Of a stretch of 36,197 bases of DNA, positions 8,339-16,717 are shown piece after piece. Every line of letters starts with the position of its first letter. The first letter of the stretch is position 1. The DNA is taken from assembly GCA_964652975.1 (NCBI GenBank), contig CAZZCN010000025.1, forward strand, positions 1 through 36,197, read 5' to 3'. The position numbers were made by a program, and so were the translations under genes. Below the pieces are notes generated by a model. It was not told the origin of the DNA, made no database searches, and saw nothing but the letters and a program-made list of their open reading frames with translations. This DNA comes from CAZZCN01 sp964652975. GTDB taxonomy: Bacteria > Bacillota > Clostridia > Saccharofermentanales > UBA5734.

Positions 8339-9055
8339 TTATATCAGGTTAAACAAGTTATAAAAAAGTCCGAAAAGCAAGTCAATCGGTGACTCAATTA
8401 AAAAGAAAATAGGTGTAGTTAAAATGTCTAAAACTCTGCCGAATATGGATCCTGCAAAAAAGACCAATGCTAGAAAAGCAATTCCGATATATCTTTCGTA
8501 ATCCATAATCTTGTAATAAATGTTGTCTGGAAGCATGGAACCGAATATCTTGAATCCATCAAGCGGAGGAATGGGAAAAAGATTGAATACCGCAAGAAAT
8601 ACATTCAGATGAACCAGCATATAAAACAGATTAATAACAGTGTCAAATATTACATTGGTATTTTCGTATGAGCCTGTAATTATATTGTTTAACAGCAAAA
8701 TGATGTTAAGAATTAAATATGAACCAAATGCTAAAATCAGATTCGAAAGCGGTCCTGCCAGGCTGACTTCCATAATCCCACGCTTCATAGTCTTGGCTCT
8801 GGTAAAAAGAACAGGGTTGATCGGAACCGGCTTGGCCCATCCAACACCGACAAAAAGTATCATTAATGTGCCTATAGGGTCCAGGTGTGCAATTGGGTTC
8901 ATTGTCAAACGCCCTGCATGTCTTGCCGTATCGTCCCCAAGTCTGTCTGCTCTCCATGCATGAGACATCTCGTGAAATGAAATCGAAATGAAAAATGCAA
9001 ATAAAATCGTAATAGTATATTGTAAATCGAAGTCTTGTATCAGGTTTTGTAGCAT
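8339..9055 (-). CDS. Site-2-protease-family membrane zinc metallopeptidase (M50)
   Basis: A 238-residue polytopic membrane protein of peptidase family M50, the small YwhC-like group found in many Firmicutes. The zinc motif HEMSH is at residues 28-32 inside the first membrane segment, and the second metal-binding motif appears as NLFPIPPLDG near residue 160. About five or six hydrophobic segments are visible. Small M50 proteins of this type are widespread but their substrates are mostly unknown. There is no PDZ domain. The ATG at 9055 follows GGAAGGG. It leads the block M50-trpS-scpA-scpB, an order often seen in Clostridia, and an extended -10 promoter lies just upstream. Confidence 0.9.
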   Translation of the reverse strand: MLQNLIQDFDLQYTITILFAFFISISFHEMSHAWRADRLGDDTARHAGRLTMNPIAHLDPIGTLMILFVGVGWAKPVPINPVLFTRAKTMKRGIMEVSLAGPLSNLILAFGSYLILNIILLLNNIITGSYENTNVIFDTVINLFYMLVHLNVFLAVFNLFPIPPLDGFKIFGSMLPDNIYYKIMDYERYIGIAFLALVFFAGSIFGRVLDILTTPIFFLIESPIDLLFGLFYNLFNLI

Positions 9056-9091
9056 AATTTCCCTTCCGTATAATGAATTTTTCTATAAAGC

Positions 9092-9100
9092 ATTATATCA
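9092..9100 (-). promoter_or_regulatory. Extended -10 promoter for the M50-trpS-scpAB operon
   Basis: TGATATAAT on the minus strand, a TGn-extended -10 about 37 bp upstream of the M50 start codon. The -35 is weak (TTACCT at 17 bp spacing), which is common for extended -10 promoters. Confidence 0.5.
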
Positions 9101-9301
9101 CTTTTGTATGATGTAGGTAAGGATTATATAATATTTTAATTTATAAATTCTACCAAATTCTACCAGTATCCAAAATCAGAAAATTCATAACGGACTTATA
9201 GCATTCAATTCTAAATTTCTTACTGTATTATATACTTTGATCCATTGTATGCGTTGTTAATTGAGACGCTTCGAATTCACAAATAACAGTATTCGGTATA
9301 A

Positions 9302-12300
9302 TCACCCAACCTTGTCCACAGAAAATTTAACAGCCTCTCCGTTAATGTCCCATTCCTTCTCGTAGCCCTTGATATTTTCAGTTACCAGGTCCGCAAGAAC
9401 CTCTTCCTTGATATATTCGTCATTTCTCATGATTATCGCCTTTAGCCTTTCGTTTCCGGCAAAAGCGAAATTAATTCTGTCGAGGACTTCAAAACCGGCT
9501 TCCTTACGCATGGTCTGAATCTTGCTTATGACTTCACGTACGAATCCCTCTTCTATCAGTTCGTCAGTCAGCGTTGTCTCAAGTGCAACTGTAAAGTCCC
9601 TGTTGGATTCGGCGGCAAGTCCCTTGGCCTGAATGGCTTCGACAATAACGTCCTCTTCAAGAAGCTCTATACTCTCACCATCTATGGTTAGCAGGATTTT
9701 ACCATCGGTTTTCATCGTGTCCATAGTAGCCTTGCCCGGCAGTTCCTTGAGAGCCTCGGAAATCTGGGGTATCAACTTGCCCATCTTACGGCCAAGCGTC
9801 TTAAGCTGTGGCTTGAAATTATAGTCGAACAGGTCTGCGTTGCTGCTTATGTACTCGATTCTTTTTACGTTCAATTCATCGGCAACCAGGAGTGTGAATT
9901 CTTCAGGAAGCTGTTTAGGTGCTATACATAGCATTCTACCTATAGGCTGGCGGTTCTTGATGGCACAGTTGTTCCTTGCGGCTCGTCCAAGTGCGACAAT
10001 ATTGAGAACATCATCCATTGTCTGTTCAAGAGCTGTGTCGATGTATTTCTCGTTCGCTACGGGGAAGTCACACAAATGCACACTCTCAGGCGCTTTACCG
10101 TCAAATCCAGCAATCAGGTTCTGATAGATGGATTCAGCCATAAACGGCGTATACGGAGCGGATAGTTTGGCAAGGGTTACCAAAACTCTGAAAAGCGTTG
10201 AATATGCGTGAATTTTGTCTGTCTCCATGCCTTCAGCCCAGAATCTCTCCCTGTTTCTGCGAACATACCAGTTGGAAAGTTCGTCTGTAAAATCCGAAAT
10301 TGCTCTTGCTGAGCCTGTTATATCATAATTATCCAGGCCTTTGTCAACTTTCTTGACCAGGCTGTTAAGTCTGCTTAATATCCATCGGTCGATAACAGGC
10401 AGTACTTCGGGTTCGAAATTGTGCAGAACTTCGTCAAATACATAATTATCAATCTGTGCATACATCACAAAAAATGCATACGTGTTCCAGCATGTGCCCA
10501 TAAACTTCCGCTGTGTCTCGCTTACAGTCTCGGCTGAAAACCTGCTGGGAAGCCATGGAGAGCTGGCAGTATAAAAATACCACCTGACGGCATCGGCTCC
10601 CTGCTTGTCAAGAACTGTCCACGGATCGACCACGTTCCCCTTGTGCTTTGACATCTTGATGCCATCCTTGTCAAGAACAAGCCCAAGAACGATACAGTTT
10701 TCGAATGAAGCCTTGTCAAAAAGCAATGTCGAGATTGCAAGGAGGGTATAAAACCAACCTCTTGTCTGGTCAACGGCTTCAGATATGAAATTTGCCGGAA
10801 ACTGCTCCTTGAACTTATCTGCATTTTCAAATGGATAGTGCCATTGTGCAAAAGGCATCGAACCGGAATCAAACCAGCAGTCGATTACCTCGCTAACCCT
10901 GGTCATCCGCCCGGAGCATTCAGGACAGGTAATATGAACTGCATCAATGTATGGCTTGTGAAGTTCGATATCATCAGGACAGTCAGTTGACATTGACTTG
11001 AGCTCCTCAATAGAACCGATCATATGTCTGTGACCGCAATCACATTCCCAGATTGGAAGCGGCGTCCCCCAGTAGCGTTCTCTTGAAATACCCCAGTCTA
11101 TAAGATTCTCGAGGAAGTTGCCGAAACGTCCGTCCCTTATAGTCTCCGGCATCCAGTTGATTGTCTTGTTGTTTCTTATAAGGTTGTCCTTAACCTTGGT
11201 CATCTCTATAAACCAGGTGTTGCGGGCGTAATAGATCAGCGGGGTGTCGCATCTCCAGCAGAATGGATAGCTGTGCTCGTAAGGCATTTTCTTGATAAGC
11301 TTCTTCTCAATCGCAAGCTTCTTGATAATCCCGGCATCTGCATCCTTGCAAAACTGACCTTTGAAATCGGTCACGTCATCTGTCATTGTTCCATCGGTAT
11401 TGACAAGCTGTACAAACGGAAGATCAAAAGTCTTACCTACTCGCGAATCGTCTTCACCGAATGCAGGTGCGATATGAACTATTCCGGTACCGTCTGTCAA
11501 GGTGACAAAACTATCCGATGTAACCCGAAACGCGCTCTTACCCGATTCATTGATCTGATTCCAGCCATATGGCATCAAGGGCTCATATTCCATTCCTACA
11601 ATATCCTGACCCGGAAATTTCTCTACAACTTTATAGGCTTCACCGAAAAGCCCCTCTGCAAGTTCCTCTGCAAGGTAATAGAAAACCTCCGCCGGATCGC
11701 CTTCTATAGAAGATTCGACGCTGATTCTGGCGTATTTTTCCTTTGGATTCACGCAGAGTGCTACGTTGGAAGGAAGTGTCCAAGGAGTGGTCGTCCATGC
11801 AAGAAAATAGGTGTTTGCAGCATTTTTAACAGCAAATCTGACAAAAATCGATGTATCCTTGACGTCCTTGTATCCTTGTGCAACTTCATGGCTGGAAAGT
11901 GAAGTCCCACATCTGGGGCAGTACGGAACTATCTTGTGACCTTTATAAAGAAGTCCCTTGTCCCAAATTGTCTTCAAAGCCCACCATTCGGATTCAATAT
12001 AGTTATTATCGTAAGTAACGTATGGATTCTCCATATCCGCCCAGAATCCAACACGGTCGGACATATCCTCCCATTCGGTCTTGTATTTCCAGACACTCTC
12101 CTTGCATTTCTTAATGAAAGGTTCGATACCGAATGCTTCAATCTGAGACTTGCCGTCAATTCCCAGTGCCTTCTCGACTTCAAGCTCAACAGGAAGTCCA
12201 TGGGTATCCCATCCGGCTTTTCTTGGAACCTTGTACCCCTTCATAGTCTTATATCGGGGTATGATGTCCTTTATAACCCTAGTCAGAATGTGTCCAATAT

Positions 12301-12463
12301 GAGGCTTGCCATTAGCTGTTGGCGGACCGTCATAGAAGGTGAATGTCTCACGGCCTTCCCTGTTGTCTACTGATTTCTGGAAAATATTATTGTCTTTCCA
12401 AAATTGCAGAACTTCCTTCTCCCTCTCGACAAAACTCATGCTGGTCTGAACTTTCTTATACAT
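9302..12463 (-). CDS. ileS: Isoleucyl-tRNA synthetase
   Basis: A 1053-residue class I synthetase that charges tRNA-Ile. The HIGH motif occupies residues 55-58 (GKPHIGHIL) and KMSKH is near 603-607 (GIKMSKHKGNVVDPW). The editing domain lies between, with the AWTTTPWTLPSN and GTGIVHIAPAFGEDD motifs, and the C-terminal anticodon-binding region is complete. Zinc-type Cys pairs appear at YCPRCG, FCWRC and CPEC. The length and the YDGPPTANGKPHIGH start place it in the longer IleS2 (eukaryote-like) group, which is known to be naturally less sensitive to mupirocin. The start follows an AGGAGG site. A T-box antiterminator and terminator lie in the leader, with a promoter further upstream. Confidence 0.97.
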   Translation of the reverse strand: MYKKVQTSMSFVEREKEVLQFWKDNNIFQKSVDNREGRETFTFYDGPPTANGKPHIGHILTRVIKDIIPRYKTMKGYKVPRKAGWDTHGLPVELEVEKALGIDGKSQIEAFGIEPFIKKCKESVWKYKTEWEDMSDRVGFWADMENPYVTYDNNYIESEWWALKTIWDKGLLYKGHKIVPYCPRCGTSLSSHEVAQGYKDVKDTSIFVRFAVKNAANTYFLAWTTTPWTLPSNVALCVNPKEKYARISVESSIEGDPAEVFYYLAEELAEGLFGEAYKVVEKFPGQDIVGMEYEPLMPYGWNQINESGKSAFRVTSDSFVTLTDGTGIVHIAPAFGEDDSRVGKTFDLPFVQLVNTDGTMTDDVTDFKGQFCKDADAGIIKKLAIEKKLIKKMPYEHSYPFCWRCDTPLIYYARNTWFIEMTKVKDNLIRNNKTINWMPETIRDGRFGNFLENLIDWGISRERYWGTPLPIWECDCGHRHMIGSIEELKSMSTDCPDDIELHKPYIDAVHITCPECSGRMTRVSEVIDCWFDSGSMPFAQWHYPFENADKFKEQFPANFISEAVDQTRGWFYTLLAISTLLFDKASFENCIVLGLVLDKDGIKMSKHKGNVVDPWTVLDKQGADAVRWYFYTASSPWLPSRFSAETVSETQRKFMGTCWNTYAFFVMYAQIDNYVFDEVLHNFEPEVLPVIDRWILSRLNSLVKKVDKGLDNYDITGSARAISDFTDELSNWYVRRNRERFWAEGMETDKIHAYSTLFRVLVTLAKLSAPYTPFMAESIYQNLIAGFDGKAPESVHLCDFPVANEKYIDTALEQTMDDVLNIVALGRAARNNCAIKNRQPIGRMLCIAPKQLPEEFTLLVADELNVKRIEYISSNADLFDYNFKPQLKTLGRKMGKLIPQISEALKELPGKATMDTMKTDGKILLTIDGESIELLEEDVIVEAIQAKGLAAESNRDFTVALETTLTDELIEEGFVREVISKIQTMRKEAGFEVLDRINFAFAGNERLKAIIMRNDEYIKEEVLADLVTENIKGYEKEWDINGEAVKFSVDKVG

Positions 12464-12491
12464 TAGAATTCCTCCTGAATACTTTATCTTT

Positions 12492-12550
12492 AAAAAAAAA
12501 CACCCCGCATATAAAAAGGGGCATTTGTCTTGTCAAATGCGGTGCCACCC
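12492..12550 (-). promoter_or_regulatory. T-box antiterminator/terminator of ileS
   Basis: The T-box core GGGTGGCACCGC (12539-12550, minus strand) is nearly perfect. Read 5' to 3' it forms the classic antiterminator: GGG, the 7-nt bulge TGGCACC, then GCATTTG pairing with CAAATGC, then CCC closing the base. The same CAAATGCCCC can pair instead with GGGGTGTTT (terminator, with GU wobbles) followed by nine T (12492-12500), so the two folds are mutually exclusive. A Stem III-like hairpin CGCA/TGCG precedes the box. In this family uncharged tRNA stabilises the antiterminator. Only about 46 nt separate the predicted transcription start from the box, too short for a normal Stem I. Confidence 0.88.
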
Positions 12551-12602
12551 GAATTTTCCCGCAAAAATGCGAAAAATCAAAACCCTGTTAACAATAAATG
12601 GA

Positions 12603-12632
12603 ATTATATTATGATTTAGGGCATTATGTCAA
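12603..12632 (-). promoter_or_regulatory. ileS promoter
   Basis: A consensus TTGACA (12627-12632) and a consensus TATAAT (12603-12608), separated by 18 bp, on the minus strand. The -35 lies inside the last codons of the upstream dehydrogenase gene. The predicted start is near 12596, giving a leader of about 133 nt that includes the T-box. Confidence 0.75.
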
Positions 12633-13578
12633 CTCTGTTGCGATATTCACCATTTAGAAACGAGTCTATATTGAGGCATATTTCGGATATACACCTTCGT
12701 CTCGCTTCAACTGCCGCCCAGGCTATGTGAGGCGTCATAATGAAATTAGGGTGTTTTAAAATTCTGTTATATGGACTGTCATCTGTCATGGGTTCCTTCG
12801 CAAGTACATCAATAGCCGCACCGCCGATTATTCCATCTTCAACAGCACAAGTCAGGTCCTCTTCACATATTATTCCGCCTCTGCCTACATTTATAAGAAT
12901 TGAGGTGCTTTTCATTTTATTTAATTCTTCTTTGCCGAAAAGTGCCTTTGTCCTGGTTGTCAGAGGTGAATGTATGGAAATGATATCGCATTTTGAGATA
13001 AGTGTATCAAAGTCAGTACGTGTAAAGGATTCACTTCTATCAGCGTCTGTGGATGACCAGTAATATACATTGCATCCGAAACACCGTGCCACTTCGCCCA
13101 CCCTTCTGCCGATTTCACCAAGACCAATTATGCCAAAGTTCTTACCCGAAATTTCGCCAAAACTCCATTTCAAGTGCCTGAAGCTGCTGTCATTGATATA
13201 TTCACCGTCTCTCGTATAGTTACAATACTGCAGCATTTTCTCAGACAAAGTGAAAATAAGGGCAAAGGTATGCTGAACAACAGATTCTGTCGAATACCCT
13301 TTGATATTGCAAACAGCGATTCCCTTGGAAGAGCAATATCCGACATCCACATTGTCAGTGCCGGTTGCTGTAACGCATATAAGTCCGACTTTAGAATCAG
13401 CAAGTGTGACCCCGTTAAGGTTGCATTTATTTGTGACAATTATGTCCGCATCCAAAACCCTGCTGTTAATCTCATGCTCTTTTGTGAACGAATGAATATC
13501 CAAAGTCCCGTAACGCTCAAATACATTAACATCTATGTCTTCTCCAACTGTATTTCTATCAAGAAAAACTATTCGCAT
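12616..13578 (-). CDS. NAD-dependent D-2-hydroxyacid dehydrogenase
   Basis: A 320-residue cytoplasmic enzyme that interconverts 2-keto acids and D-2-hydroxy acids. The Rossmann nucleotide-binding motif GLGEIGRRVGEVARCFG sits in the middle, followed by the catalytic Arg region (INVGRGGIICEEDL), the Glu region (VLAKEPM) and the catalytic His in TPHIAWAAVEAR. Sequence style is closest to the glycerate/hydroxypyruvate reductase branch, but the substrate cannot be fixed. The frame opens at 13602, but the ATG at 13576-13578 has an AGGAGA site at good spacing and gives MRIVFLDRN, the normal N-terminus. It appears to be a stand-alone gene; its 3' end hosts the ileS promoter. Confidence 0.9.
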   Translation of the reverse strand: MRIVFLDRNTVGEDIDVNVFERYGTLDIHSFTKEHEINSRVLDADIIVTNKCNLNGVTLADSKVGLICVTATGTDNVDVGYCSSKGIAVCNIKGYSTESVVQHTFALIFTLSEKMLQYCNYTRDGEYINDSSFRHLKWSFGEISGKNFGIIGLGEIGRRVGEVARCFGCNVYYWSSTDADRSESFTRTDFDTLISKCDIISIHSPLTTRTKALFGKEELNKMKSTSILINVGRGGIICEEDLTCAVEDGIIGGAAIDVLAKEPMTDDSPYNRILKHPNFIMTPHIAWAAVEARRRCISEICLNIDSFLNGEYRNRVDIMP

Positions 13579-13771
13579 TTTGGGGTCTCCTGTTGATTTC
13601 AATCAGAAATTTTTGAATATGTTATATGCCGCTAATCATGAAATAGATATTTATAATAAACCAAGAGCTGCAATTAATGTTAATTATGTGGATAATCTGT
13701 CTTTTAGAAATCCTATGTGCAGTTACTTAGGATATCACTTATTTACAATGTGGGTTTTACATGTTGCTTTT

Positions 13772-15082
13772 CTACATTTCTTTCGTTTTTGCCAGTTTCT
13801 TGATCTTTTTCTTAAAAATCTCTATTGATTCCTGCCTTGTGGGCATTTCCTCTCCATGGGTTATGAGCTTCCATTCCTTTTTAGGTTTGATGAGGCTTAT
13901 TATATCAACTATCCCAAAAAAGACCGGAGCGATAAGCATTGCCATGACACCTTTCCAGAGCTTCAATGATGAGTTCTGGTCAAGGTGCAAAACTATATAC
14001 TGCATAACGAAATTTATGATCACTTGTGCAGAAAACAGTATAAGCCAGATTAAAGGGTCCAGCGCATCAACACCGAACAGTAAAACTGTTAAAACCGGCA
14101 TGATTATTATCTGAAAAAATGCAGAAATGCAATATGGCGGAATAAACACAAGGATAAGATAGCAGATTGCATCCTTGTTCTTGTCTATCACCACACTTTT
14201 AAGAAGTTTCCTTCCGTATAGCCGCAGACATGCCATATGCCCGGTTCTCCATCTTCGCTGCTGTTTCCAGAGTCCGTTAAATGTCCTTACCTGTTCGACA
14301 TAGAATCTTGCGTTGTCGCAGTATCTGACAAATCCACCTTTCAGTACAGACTGAATACCGAATTCTGCGTCCTCAACAAGGGTATTGATGTTCCACCCGA
14401 TTTTATAAAGCCAGCTTGTGGTAATGCATACACCTGTGCCGACAAAAAACCCCGATCTGCCGATATTCGCCTGTGGCAGCTGCCAGATTCTGTTCTGAAT
14501 AGAAAGAACCACTGTCATAAATGCTGTTGTCAATGTGTCAGTTGGGTTTGTAGAGCCGACCCTGCCCTGGATTATCTCGTATCCATCCGCGATTTCTCCG
14601 TCCATTTCCATAAGAAAATTATCAGCAAGAATCGTATCGGCATCTAATATACATATAGCATCATAGTTCATCATTACAAACCTTTGCTGGTTGAAAAGCC
14701 AGTTCATGGCATGTGCTTTCGACATTCTGGTCGTGTCATGCCTTTCATATACCTGTGCACCTGCAAGACGGGCAATCTGCGCGCTATCATCGGTGCAGTT
14801 GTCAGCAATCACTATGACATCGTAAAGCTCCCTGGGGTAGTCGATGGTTTTAAGCTTCTCTATTGTGAACTTTAAGATTTTTTCTTCATTGCGCGCAGGA
14901 ATCAAAACGGCAAAATAAGTCTTCGGAGTTCTGTACTTTCTTTTGCTTTCATTTCGCTTTGGCGCCTTAATGAAATTCTTCAGTATATACCCGCCCATCA
15001 ACAACGGCAGAATAAATGAAATTGCATATAAAATTGCAATAACAATACCAATCGGCCCTCTGTAAATATAGTTAAAATTCAT
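13772..15082 (-). CDS. Membrane glycosyltransferase family 2 (processive-type)
   Basis: A 436-residue GT2 enzyme anchored in the membrane, with one hydrophobic segment near residues 8-33 and about three more beyond residue 310. The nucleotide-sugar-binding Asp lies in VIADNCTDDS, the DXD-type motif is ILDADTILADNF, the acceptor-site Asp is in LVEDAEFG, and the QxxRW-type motif is present as QQRRWRTGH. These are the D, DxD, D, Q(Q/R)RW features of cellulose/hyaluronan/poly-GlcNAc synthase-like transferases, so it probably builds or extends an envelope polysaccharide on a lipid or chain acceptor. The sugar is unknown. Its start overlaps the hemZ stop by 4 bp, so the two are translationally coupled despite unrelated functions. 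Confidence 0.88.
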   Translation of the reverse strand: MNFNYIYRGPIGIVIAILYAISFILPLLMGGYILKNFIKAPKRNESKRKYRTPKTYFAVLIPARNEEKILKFTIEKLKTIDYPRELYDVIVIADNCTDDSAQIARLAGAQVYERHDTTRMSKAHAMNWLFNQQRFVMMNYDAICILDADTILADNFLMEMDGEIADGYEIIQGRVGSTNPTDTLTTAFMTVVLSIQNRIWQLPQANIGRSGFFVGTGVCITTSWLYKIGWNINTLVEDAEFGIQSVLKGGFVRYCDNARFYVEQVRTFNGLWKQQRRWRTGHMACLRLYGRKLLKSVVIDKNKDAICYLILVFIPPYCISAFFQIIIMPVLTVLLFGVDALDPLIWLILFSAQVIINFVMQYIVLHLDQNSSLKLWKGVMAMLIAPVFFGIVDIISLIKPKKEWKLITHGEEMPTRQESIEIFKKKIKKLAKTKEM

Positions 15083-16530
15083 TCGTTGACCATCCTCTTA
15101 AAAAATTCAAGCTTTCTGTCAATTTGGTCCTGTATACCTTTTGTATACAGAATTATATCCCTGATATTCGCAAACCGCTCGATACGACTATTGTCCGTGT
15201 CAGCGGTGAATATCTTGCTTACGGCCTTTGCACCAAGCCCCAGAACAGTATTTTTGTCACCCATCATGGCCACATTATAAATACAATAATGTTCAGGCTT
15301 TGAATAACCAATATTCTCGTGACCACCGATTGTATCCTTCTGCCGGTAGAGGTAATATGGCCGATAACCGTTTGATTCAAGCATATTTTGACTATATTCT
15401 ATCATATCAGATAAAAGATTACATGGTTTATTAAATATTTGTAAATTTGTATTTTTCTCTTCGACATCTCTTCTTTTCCTTGTAAAATCAGATGTTTTTT
15501 TAAGGGAAAGGGTGTGAACGGTTATATTTTGAGGATCCAGTTCAATTATTTTGTCCAACGTTCGTGTGAAATCCTCCAGGTTCTCACCTGGCAGACCGGC
15601 AATCATATCCATGTTAATGGTTTTGAAATTATTGTTCAAAGCCATGTCAAATGCTCTAAGAACTTCACCTGCGGTATGTTTGCGGCTAATTCTTTCAAGA
15701 GTGGCATCGTTCATGGACTGGGGATTTATGCATATTCTATTAACACCATGTCTTTTCATTAGTTGTAGCTTGGTATCTGTTATTGAATCGGCTCTTCCAG
15801 CCTCGAATGTGTACTCTGGATAATCGCCTTCAGGATAGAACCTGCTTATTGTTGAAAGGAGCTTATCGAGAAGTTCTTCGGAAATAACAGACGGTGTACC
15901 CCCTCCGATATAAATACTCATTATCTTATCTTTCATCAAAGGAATGAATGTATTGATTTCATAGATCAACGCATCAATATACTTAGATATCCATTTCTCG
16001 TATACAGAATATTCTCCTGATAAAAAAGAACAGTAGTTGCACCTTGTCATACAAAACGGAATTCCAATATAGCAATGCACGGAATCTTCAGGTATGGTGT
16101 TTTCAAGTAATTGTTCCTGCCTGGCTGTGGTAACAGCGATTTCGGCTTTTGTCTCCGACACAAAGTAAAACCCTGTCAAGATGGACTTGTCAAAATTACA
16201 TTCTTTTGCTATTAATGTCGGACGTATCCCTGTAAGTGATCCCCACGGAAATGAAATTCCTGTCAAAGACTGCAGTGCGAAGTATAACTGCCTTTTGACT
16301 TCGCGTTTAGGATTCGCATCAGTCAAATTCCTGCAAATGCTGTATTGCCTTCCTTCAATCTCCCATTCTGTCGATATGATTCCATCTAAGATAGAGCTTG
16401 TTACTATTATCCCGTCGTCATTTTTTGTCCTGATAATACTATCTTCAATTATAGAATTGCCATAGTACAATTTCAAAACATCACTTATCTGAAAATTATA
16501 TTTATGATTACGTATTATTACCCTGGGCAA
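15079..16530 (-). CDS. hemZ: HemZ-type radical SAM protein (coproporphyrinogen dehydrogenase-like)
   Basis: A 483-residue radical SAM protein of the HemZ branch of the HemN/HemW group. The 4Fe-4S-binding cysteines are 160, 164 and 167 in PFCMTRCNYCSF, and the HemZ-specific SLTGIRPTLIAKE stretch precedes them. YIGGGTPS and the GGHENIGYSKPEHYC end are also typical. HemZ was assigned to oxygen-independent coproporphyrinogen III oxidation, but several relatives act in other ways (HemW is a heme chaperone). No other heme genes are present, so true activity is uncertain. The start is a TTG at 16528-16530, chosen because GGAGG sits 7 nt upstream and no ATG fits. The upstream intergenic space is filled by 39-bp tandem repeats. 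Confidence 0.87.
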   Translation of the reverse strand: MPRVIIRNHKYNFQISDVLKLYYGNSIIEDSIIRTKNDDGIIVTSSILDGIISTEWEIEGRQYSICRNLTDANPKREVKRQLYFALQSLTGISFPWGSLTGIRPTLIAKECNFDKSILTGFYFVSETKAEIAVTTARQEQLLENTIPEDSVHCYIGIPFCMTRCNYCSFLSGEYSVYEKWISKYIDALIYEINTFIPLMKDKIMSIYIGGGTPSVISEELLDKLLSTISRFYPEGDYPEYTFEAGRADSITDTKLQLMKRHGVNRICINPQSMNDATLERISRKHTAGEVLRAFDMALNNNFKTINMDMIAGLPGENLEDFTRTLDKIIELDPQNITVHTLSLKKTSDFTRKRRDVEEKNTNLQIFNKPCNLLSDMIEYSQNMLESNGYRPYYLYRQKDTIGGHENIGYSKPEHYCIYNVAMMGDKNTVLGLGAKAVSKIFTADTDNSRIERFANIRDIILYTKGIQDQIDRKLEFFKRMVNE

Positions 16531-16567
16531 GTTCGGTCCTCCGAATTCGTATTCTCATTGTAGCATG

Positions 16568-16691
16568 ATATTGCAGTACACTATTTTTCTCATAACAATA
16601 TCAGGAATATTGCTGTACACTATTCTTAATATAACAATAGCAATAATATTGCTGTACAAAATTTTTATTATAATAATAACAAGTATATTGC
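16568..16691. repeat. 39-bp tandem repeat, three units plus the start of a fourth
   Basis: ATATTGC recurs at 16568, 16607, 16646 and 16685, exactly 39 bp apart. Units share the pattern ATATTGC(A/T)GTACA followed by an AT-rich half with ATAACAATA-like ends, and each holds a GTAC core. The array fills almost the whole gap between the DUF3810 gene and hemZ, in the hemZ promoter area. Units are diverged, so it is not a recent expansion. Confidence 0.8.
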
Positions 16692-16717
16692 TTTCTATTA
16701 ATTCAATGAGAAGATAT

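Noticed and set aside
11273..11902. 209-codon open frame on the plus strand
   Set aside because: It lies wholly antisense to conserved ileS coding sequence, has no ribosome binding site and no recognisable domain.
12664..12750. T-box Stem I hidden in the 3' end of the dehydrogenase gene
   Set aside because: The region encodes conserved dehydrogenase residues including the catalytic His area, and I saw no specifier loop or AG-bulge pattern; a covariance-model run would settle it.
16568..16691. CRISPR array
   Set aside because: Units are contiguous tandem repeats without unique spacers, and no cas genes are present.
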